Assembly: GCF_040819555.1 (NCBI RefSeq)
Contig: NZ_CP161920.1
Coordinates: forward strand, 3,285,001 to 3,349,000
Direction of reading: 5' to 3'
DNA: 64,000 nt
DNA from: Nitratireductor sp. GISD-1A_MAKvit
GTDB taxonomy: Bacteria > Pseudomonadota > Alphaproteobacteria > Rhizobiales > Rhizobiaceae
Shown here one piece after another: positions 59,247 through 64,000 of the stretch. The notes below the pieces were generated by a model. The model was not told the DNA's origin and did no database searches. It saw only the letters and a list, made by a program, of their open reading frames with translations. Both the position numbers and the translations under genes were made by a program. The stretch's first letter is position 1. Each line of letters starts with the position of its first letter.

Positions 59247-59528
59247 TCAATTGAGTTGTTGCGGCAAGACAGTAACCACGCGCTCAAAGCCGGGATCGTC
59301 GATGACGACAATTTCGTATCGGTACTCCGAGCCGATGCAATATTCCTCCATCAGGAAGCGCCAGACCTCGCCCCAAAAGGCCCGCCCCGATTTTGTTGGC
59401 CAATGCGTCATCCGCCATTCGACTTCGCCAATCGGGGAAAGGTTGGCCCTTTCACAAGCGGTCTTCAGTGTCCGGGCGGTGTCATAGACACGGCGCGGCA
59501 CATATGTTGTCCAGTCCGGATTTTTCAT
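59247..59528 (-). CDS. Small protein downstream of the relaxase, unknown function
   Basis: A 93-residue protein starting MKNPDWTTYVPRRVYDTART, with GGGAG upstream. It contains many aromatic residues (WRMTHWPTKSGRAFWGEVWR) and no membrane helix. It begins 22 bases after the relaxase stop and is probably co-transcribed with it. The frame stays open upstream to 59849, but that part overlaps the relaxase. No family recognised. Confidence 0.65.
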   Translation of the reverse strand: MKNPDWTTYVPRRVYDTARTLKTACERANLSPIGEVEWRMTHWPTKSGRAFWGEVWRFLMEEYCIGSEYRYEIVVIDDPGFERVVTVLPQQLN

Positions 59529-59550
59529 CTCAGGCTCCCTTCTGCTTTCG

Positions 59551-60861
59551 TCATTCCATGCGCGGGCTGCGCGTTCTCCTGCGCCTGCGCTTGCCGGAGC
59601 GGCTGCGGCCCTCGCGTTCGGGTTTGCGGTCTTCGTGCTGTCGTTCCGGCGCGGCCATATCGCGGTAGCGGGCGATGTCCTGGCGGAGCAGGAGCAAATC
59701 GGCCTGCTGCTGCTCGCGCTGGCCCTGGATTTCCTGTTGCAGGGCGCGGCGCTCATCGAGCTGCCGGATGATGAGGTTTTCGCGTTCGGCGCGGTCGCGC
59801 AGCGTGGCCTGCCAGGCTTCGTGCTCGTTCTGCTTCCTGATCCGGCCATAACGGCCCGTGATCCGGTGCCAGATGCCGGAGAAGCCGCGCGGCAGGCGGG
59901 CAGCCCGTGCTTTTGTTTCGGCGAGCCAGCGCTCTTCGTGCGCTTCCTTCAGCGCCTGTCGCTCATGGCGGTGACGCCCGGTCAATTCGCTACGGCGGAA
60001 GGTAAGAACTTTCAGCCCGCGTTCGGCTTCGCGTTCTGCGTCCTTGATGAAGCTCTGGAGCTGTTCGGTCATTTGCGCGGCCATCGCGGCACGGGCTTCG
60101 TCGGCAGAAGGTAGTTTCTTCGGATCGCCGAGGCGGGCGGCGACTTCCTTGGTTTTCGCGCCGGTCAGGCGGGTGAGACTGTAAATCTCGCCGCGATAAT
60201 CGACGGCGACGAAGCCGCGCCGGTCGCCACGCGCGAGCGTGAAGCCGCGTTCTTTCAGGGCAATTTCGAAGGCCGCGCCGGAATCGGAGTGCTTCCAGCA
60301 TTTCTGGAAAAGCGCCCTGAGCTGCTTGGGATCGAGCCCGGCACGGCGGGCCTGCTGCCACTCGGCGCGGCTGAAATTCAGTGGATCGCGCAGGCTGCGA
60401 TCCTCAAGCCCGCGCGGCATGTCCCAGCCATGGTCGCGATAGAGCTGCTGCGAGACATCGCGCAGCTTGACCTTGTAGTGCGGCATGTTGAGCGCCCGCA
60501 TGCGCTCAGGGTCGATCCGCGACCAGACAACATGCGCGTGCCGTCGCCCGTCCTTTTCATGGAAGACGACGGCGCGCGGCTGGTTCTCCAGGCCCAGCTT
60601 TTCTTCAATTTGTGAAATCGCCTGCTCGAAGGCTTCGATGCTGACATTCTCCCCCGCAGGCGGGTTCAGGCTCATCGAGAAGAGATGCTTGCGGCAGCGT
60701 GTGCCGCTGGCAATGGCATCGGCCTCGTGGAAGGCACCGAGCAGATCATCACTCGCAAAGCCGCGCACGTCATGCAGCTCGACATGATCGTTATCCCGCA
60801 TGGCAAGCAGGTAGCGGGCGAGCTGCGGGCCGTCGCCGCGTTCCTTGGCCTTGAGGATCAT
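59551..60861 (-). CDS. Relaxase / mobilization nuclease
   Basis: A 436-residue protein. The relaxase domain occupies the first ~170 residues: the likely catalytic tyrosine is in QLARYLLAMRDND, and motif III is VVFHEKDGRRHAHVVWSRID (three-histidine metal site, HxxxxxxHxH). The C-terminal half is a long, highly charged coiled coil ending in an Arg-rich tail. It nicks oriT and pilots the strand during mobilization by a helper conjugation system. It overlaps mobC by ATGA. No mating-pair genes are present, so the element can only be mobilised. Confidence 0.88.
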   Translation of the reverse strand: MILKAKERGDGPQLARYLLAMRDNDHVELHDVRGFASDDLLGAFHEADAIASGTRCRKHLFSMSLNPPAGENVSIEAFEQAISQIEEKLGLENQPRAVVFHEKDGRRHAHVVWSRIDPERMRALNMPHYKVKLRDVSQQLYRDHGWDMPRGLEDRSLRDPLNFSRAEWQQARRAGLDPKQLRALFQKCWKHSDSGAAFEIALKERGFTLARGDRRGFVAVDYRGEIYSLTRLTGAKTKEVAARLGDPKKLPSADEARAAMAAQMTEQLQSFIKDAEREAERGLKVLTFRRSELTGRHRHERQALKEAHEERWLAETKARAARLPRGFSGIWHRITGRYGRIRKQNEHEAWQATLRDRAERENLIIRQLDERRALQQEIQGQREQQQADLLLLRQDIARYRDMAAPERQHEDRKPEREGRSRSGKRRRRRTRSPRME

Positions 60862-61271
60862 GGCCCGTCCCCCGGATTCTTGCCGAGCGCGCGCAGCAGA
60901 TCGGCCCGCAGGGCGGACACCTCCCGGCAGGCTTGCTGAAGATCGGCTTCGGTTTCAGGGGTGACGGGCAGCGAGCCCGTGTTCACGGCCTTGGCGAGCT
61001 GGTTCAGATTCGAGGACAGGCGCGATTGGCCGAGCGCCGCCAGGACGCGCGCCAGCGCTTCGTGATCCTTGACCGGGCTGTTGCCCTGCCGTTTGCGCGG
61101 GGCGGCATTCTGGCCGAACAGCCGCTCGCGGATATAGACGCCGAGCGGCTTGCGGCCTGCTTCTGCCAGTAACTGCGCCTTCTCGGCGTAGGTCAGCCGC
61201 AGCGAGAAGGGCGAAGGATATTTCGCCGGTTTATCAGCATGTTGGTGAAACTCATGGCGAAGGATCGTCAT
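60858..61271 (-). CDS. mobC: MobC-type relaxosome accessory protein
   Basis: A 137-residue protein with the MobC signature LGQSRLSSNLNQLAKAVNTG in its second half and a ribbon-helix-helix-like N-terminal part (SLRLTYAEKAQLLAEAGRKP then VYIRERLF). MobC proteins bind near oriT and help the relaxase open DNA. It is the first gene of the leftward mobilization operon; a strong inverted repeat lies 61 bases upstream. Confidence 0.85.
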   Translation of the reverse strand: MTILRHEFHQHADKPAKYPSPFSLRLTYAEKAQLLAEAGRKPLGVYIRERLFGQNAAPRKRQGNSPVKDHEALARVLAALGQSRLSSNLNQLAKAVNTGSLPVTPETEADLQQACREVSALRADLLRALGKNPGDGP

Positions 61272-61331
61272 GGCCGCACCTCAGACCCTTAGCCGGGTCT
61301 AGCTGTGCGAGATGGCGCTCCCATTCATCCA

Positions 61332-61372
61332 GCACCTCGAAAAGAGTGTTCGAACTCTCTCCTTCGAGGTGC
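61332..61372. other. Candidate oriT: 10-base inverted repeat with inner hairpin upstream of mobC
   Basis: GCACCTCGAA (61332-61341) and TTCGAGGTGC (61363-61372) are perfectly complementary. Between them, AGAGT-GTTCGA-ACTCT (61343-61358) makes a second hairpin. Origins of transfer usually sit just upstream of mobC/relaxase genes and contain such repeats with the nick site beside one arm. The role is inferred from position and symmetry. Confidence 0.5.
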
Positions 61373-61560
61373 GCCATTTGTTTCAGGTCCATTCCGAGGA
61401 CATGCTTTACATTTGATACCGGAGAGATGGGTTACCCTTTCTCCGGAGCGAATGGGTTTGATGCTGGTTCGACACGATCCTCCTTATTCGCGAAGAACCC
61501 CAGATCATGGTGCGTGAAGGAGACCGGCCAGGCCTGCCCCCCCGCCACTCTTTGCAGGCA

Positions 61561-62184
61561 TCAGGGTTCGGGCAGAACGACGGTCTCATCCCAGAAATAT
61601 TTGACGGTCATCTCGATCCGGGATTCCATTATTTCGGAAGGGGTGCCGCCAAAATCGACCGTCTGGGCCGGGGTGGTTGTCTTGAGGTGCCGCTGGACCG
61701 GTCGCATGGTTTCTGGATCAAGCAGGGTAACCACCTGCGAAACGGATTTGAGGGGCTCGACCGTTTCCTGTGTGTGGGCAAACCGCAGATGCGAAACGCC
61801 ATCAATCGTTTCCGTGTCGCACGCCGTGTCGCGAATAGTTTCCCGAAGGGATGCATTGCGTGCCAGCGTTTCCTCCAGCCAGTTCTCCGGCCGCATGCGG
61901 GAACGTTGCCAGGTTTTGCCGTCGCGGGATGTGTATTCCTCAGACCCAAGAACCAGAACGTGAACGCCGGTCTCTCGCACGGACTGACGAAAATGGCTGT
62001 AATCGCGAAACCATTGCTGCGTGTGTTGCACGGGCGTGCCGCCCATGAGCGTTGTGGTTTCGATGCGGTAATTCTGCCAGGTCTCGCCCTGAGCCAGCAT
62101 GGCCTGAATATCCTCCCTGCAGCCGGCGCCTGCCGGCGTGGCAAGCGGTAGAGCCATGAGAAGGGCAATGAGAATGCGGTTCAT
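61561..62184 (-). CDS. Secreted protein of unknown function
   Basis: A 207-residue protein with a clear signal peptide (MNRILIALLMALPLATPAGA, cut before GCRED). The mature part has two further cysteine-containing segments and a strand-rich C-terminal half (TVEPLKSVSQVVTLLDPETM, TVKYFWDETVVLPEP). No enzyme motif is visible. It is the first chromosomal gene beyond the mobile element. Confidence 0.7.
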   Translation of the reverse strand: MNRILIALLMALPLATPAGAGCREDIQAMLAQGETWQNYRIETTTLMGGTPVQHTQQWFRDYSHFRQSVRETGVHVLVLGSEEYTSRDGKTWQRSRMRPENWLEETLARNASLRETIRDTACDTETIDGVSHLRFAHTQETVEPLKSVSQVVTLLDPETMRPVQRHLKTTTPAQTVDFGGTPSEIMESRIEMTVKYFWDETVVLPEP

Positions 62185-62255
62185 GATCAAGCTCCTGTTG
62201 CTGCCTGGGACTGGCCGAGCACGTGCCCTGCATCCGTAACGCACCCATGCGCCCC

Positions 62256-63206
62256 TTACACGGGCAACGGCCGCTCGCCTTCGTTCAGCGGCGTCAGGAT
62301 ATCGCCAATCAGGCCGCGCATCCAGCGATGGGCCGGATTGTCTGTCGATCGCTTGTGCCAAACACCAACGATCAGAGCCGGTTCGACCGGCATTGGCGGC
62401 TTGTAGAGCGCCAGGTTTCTGGAAGGTGCCAGTCTCTCGGCCAACTGTCGTGGAACCAGCGAAATCAGCTCGCTTTCGCCGACCACACGGCAAATGCCCG
62501 AAAAGACCGGCATGGTCATCACGACCCTGCGGCTGCGCCCGACACGCGCAAGTGCCGCATCACCGGCGGCAGCGTGCTTTCCTTCGGGCGAAAACAGGAC
62601 ATGTCCCATCTTGCAGAACAGATCCATCTCGACCACATCGCCGGGACGGACGCACGCCCGAGCCAGAACCGGATTGTCTGCCGCTGCAATGACCGCGTAG
62701 CTGGAGTGGAAAAGCGGACGACGATCGCTCCACTCGGGGAAATCCAGATGCGGCATCAGAGCCATGTCGGCCTCGTAGCGATCCAGCGAGTCGAGATAGC
62801 TGTTGGGCACCAGATCGATCAGCTGCATGCGCATGAGTGGTGCGGCGCTCCGCAGCTTCCGGGCAAGTTCCGGCATCAGCATCTCGGCAAAGAAATCCGC
62901 TCCCGCGAGCTTGAAACTCATCGTGCTGGCCGCCGGGTCGAACGCCGGAGGTGCCAGCAGCGCCTCCAGACGGGCAAGCTCCGCATTGAGTGGCAGCGAC
63001 AGCGAAACGGCATAATCGGTGGGGCGCAGCCCCTGCCCCTGGCGCACGAACAGCTGATCGTCCAGTGCATGACGAAGCCGGCCCAGCGCCCCCGACACCG
63101 CCGATTGCGACATGCCGAGCCGCTCCCCCGCCTTGACCGTTGAACCTTCTCTCAGCAATGCATCGAGAACGCGCAGCAGATTGAGATCAAAGGTCGCAAA
63201 ATTCAT
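62256..63206 (-). CDS. LysR-family transcriptional regulator (NodD-like branch)
   Basis: A 316-residue LysR regulator. The N-terminal helix-turn-helix reads FDLNLLRVLDALLREGSTVK then AGERLGMSQSAVSGALGRLR, a form shared with NodD and related regulators (FDLNLL...). The effector domain follows. It is divergent from a GST-like gene, whose promoter region contains an ATC-N9-GAT box. Control of the neighbouring gene is the likely role. Confidence 0.9.
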   Translation of the reverse strand: MNFATFDLNLLRVLDALLREGSTVKAGERLGMSQSAVSGALGRLRHALDDQLFVRQGQGLRPTDYAVSLSLPLNAELARLEALLAPPAFDPAASTMSFKLAGADFFAEMLMPELARKLRSAAPLMRMQLIDLVPNSYLDSLDRYEADMALMPHLDFPEWSDRRPLFHSSYAVIAAADNPVLARACVRPGDVVEMDLFCKMGHVLFSPEGKHAAAGDAALARVGRSRRVVMTMPVFSGICRVVGESELISLVPRQLAERLAPSRNLALYKPPMPVEPALIVGVWHKRSTDNPAHRWMRGLIGDILTPLNEGERPLPV

Positions 63207-63222
63207 TTTGGCGATACACTCT

Positions 63223-63237
63223 ATCCAATCAAACGAT
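63223..63237. promoter_or_regulatory. ATC-N9-GAT box between lysR and the GST gene
   Basis: ATC (63223-63225), nine bases, GAT (63235-63237): the half-site arrangement bound by NodD-like LysR regulators, which also fits the general T-N11-A LysR motif. It lies 17 bases before the lysR start and 83 bases before the first rightward start codon. Confidence 0.45.
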
Positions 63238-63319
63238 TTTTCAGATTAATCCCTCCCTGCTAAACAATGCAATCACGAGAGCGCTTTCGTTTCCCTGACC
63301 TGGGCACATGGAGGAAACG

Positions 63320-63463
63320 ATGCCTGAAGCAGTGTTCAGCGCCCGCAAAAGCAACGGGCTCCGTTGCAAGACGACGGTTTTGCCATCCTTAGCAGGTGGT
63401 GCCATGTCGACCATGGAGGGCTGCTCACCGGCGGGGGGAAGCTCCTGCGATCGCATGGAGTAA
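63320..63463 (+). CDS. Possible small leader ORF before the GST-like gene
   Basis: A 47-codon frame (MPEAVFSARKSNGLRC at the start, SSCDRME at the end) with a near-perfect GGAGG ribosome site. It ends 3 bases before the GST-like start, so it could couple translation. The amino-acid composition is unremarkable and I know no relatives, so it may not be real. Confidence 0.3.
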   Translation: MPEAVFSARKSNGLRCKTTVLPSLAGGAMSTMEGCSPAGGSSCDRME

Positions 63464-63466
63464 CCC

Positions 63467-64000
63467 ATGTCGTCGAAACAGACCGCAAGATCGATTGTTT
63501 ACCACATACCGGCCTGCCCTTTTTCGCAGCGGCTGGAGATTCTTCTGGCACTGAAAGGGCAGAGTGCGGCTGTCGAATTTCGTGTGGTCGACATCACGAT
63601 GCCCCCCGATCCCGAACTCCTCGAAAAAACACGCGGCACCACCGCGCTTCCGGTGCTTGAAACGCCGCAGGGAGGCATTTTGAAGGAGAGCCTGGTGATC
63701 CTCGACTATCTCGACGAAATCGTTGCGGGACCGAGGGTGCGGCGCCTCGATCCCTACGAACACGCGGTCGAAGCCATGCTTATCGCCAAGGAAGGCCCGT
63801 TCGCCATGGCTGGCTACGGGCTGGTCATGAATCAGGACCCCGCGGTGCGCGGGAAGAAACACGACCGGCTGCTCCAGCTCTACGCGGAGCTCAGCGACTT
63901 TCTCACGGCGTATGGGAATGAAACGAACGAGGACGGCGTGTTTCTGTTCGGCGGTTTCGGGCTGGCCGAGGTGGTGTTCACCCCGCTCTTCGCACGCTTC
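63467..64000 (+). CDS. Glutathione S-transferase-like protein (3' end cut by window)
   Basis: The frame is open to the window end, giving 178 residues. The N-terminal thioredoxin-like domain has VYHIPACPFSQRLEILLALK, with the active-site Cys in CPFSQR, then TALPVLETPQGGILKESLVI with the cis-proline and the glutathione-binding ES pair. This is the omega/CLIC-like bacterial GST pattern. GGAG precedes the ATG. It is divergent from the LysR gene, its probable regulator. Confidence 0.85.
   Translation, partial: MSSKQTARSIVYHIPACPFSQRLEILLALKGQSAAVEFRVVDITMPPDPELLEKTRGTTALPVLETPQGGILKESLVILDYLDEIVAGPRVRRLDPYEHAVEAMLIAKEGPFAMAGYGLVMNQDPAVRGKKHDRLLQLYAELSDFLTAYGNETNEDGVFLFGGFGLAEVVFTPLFARF

Larger units (their letters stand above)
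50270..61400. mobile_element. Integrative and mobilizable element next to tRNA-Arg, carrying Gabija defence
   Basis: The region starts at the tRNA-Arg 3' end and carries, in order, integrase, excisionase-like gene, degraded primase/Argonaute sequences, a small repeat protein, gajB, gajA, fic, a repeat-rich non-coding segment, small genes, relaxase, mobC and a candidate oriT. Base composition is mosaic: the integrase end is clearly more AT-rich than the relaxase end. The right boundary lies between the mobC start (61271) and the next chromosomal gene (ends 61561). I did not find a long copy of the tRNA 3' end there; only a 9-base match at 61371-61379. Confidence 0.8.

Overview
The window is a GC-rich alphaproteobacterial chromosome segment. 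Gene content and order point to Hyphomicrobiales (Rhizobiales), probably a Phyllobacteriaceae-like organism: short-form HisG with HisZ, dapD/dapE, a lutABC operon followed by glcDEF, the rpmH-rnpA-yidC-engB-argB neighbourhood, a CIRCE-controlled groESL, and a long (457-residue) glutamate-cysteine ligase. This is inferred from gene families only; no database search was run.

Layout. 1-3 kb: end of hisZ, hisG, and an ArsR-MFS pair with an operator-like palindrome. 3-13 kb: rmuC, def-fmt-GNAT-truA, the dap genes, a LOG protein, a copper chaperone pair and a HAD nucleotidase. 13-24 kb: DMT transporter, a putative toxin-antitoxin pair, argB, fasciclin, Tat-exported msrB, engB, CatB-like acetyltransferase, yidC-rnpA-rpmH, paiB. 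24-32 kb: DUF937, gshA, rsmE, then a leftward gntR-lutABC-phosphatase operon. 32-39 kb: DUF3422 and glcD-glcE-(membrane protein)-glcF for glycolate/lactate oxidation. 39-50 kb: L,D-transpeptidase, tag, groESL, Ca2+/H+ antiporter, fumC, DoxX, TVP38 with a flavin disulfide reductase, and a histidine kinase.

50.2-61.4 kb is an accessory element next to tRNA-Arg(ACG). It carries a tyrosine integrase with an excisionase-like gene, a primase fragment joined to the remnant of a prokaryotic Argonaute PIWI domain, a small repeat protein, a Gabija-type defence pair (gajA OLD/TOPRIM nuclease, gajB UvrD-like helicase) in a tight operon behind a Fic-domain gene, and a mobilization module (relaxase, MobC, candidate oriT). 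Between the Fic operon and the mobilization genes lie six iteron-like repeats, arranged as two identically spaced triplets, and a large nested inverted repeat. I read this as an integrative mobilizable element carrying phage defence; the Fic-Gabija operon and its repeat array are the most interesting part. After 61.5 kb the sequence returns to ordinary chromosome: a secreted protein, a NodD-like LysR regulator, and a divergent GST-like gene cut by the window end.

Caution: eight genes that should be intact (fmt, HAD nucleotidase, paiB, gshA, lutA, glcF, gajA, fic) are each broken by a single extra base in a run of G or C. The uniform pattern suggests base-calling errors rather than eight real pseudogenes. 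I give corrected gene extents for them.
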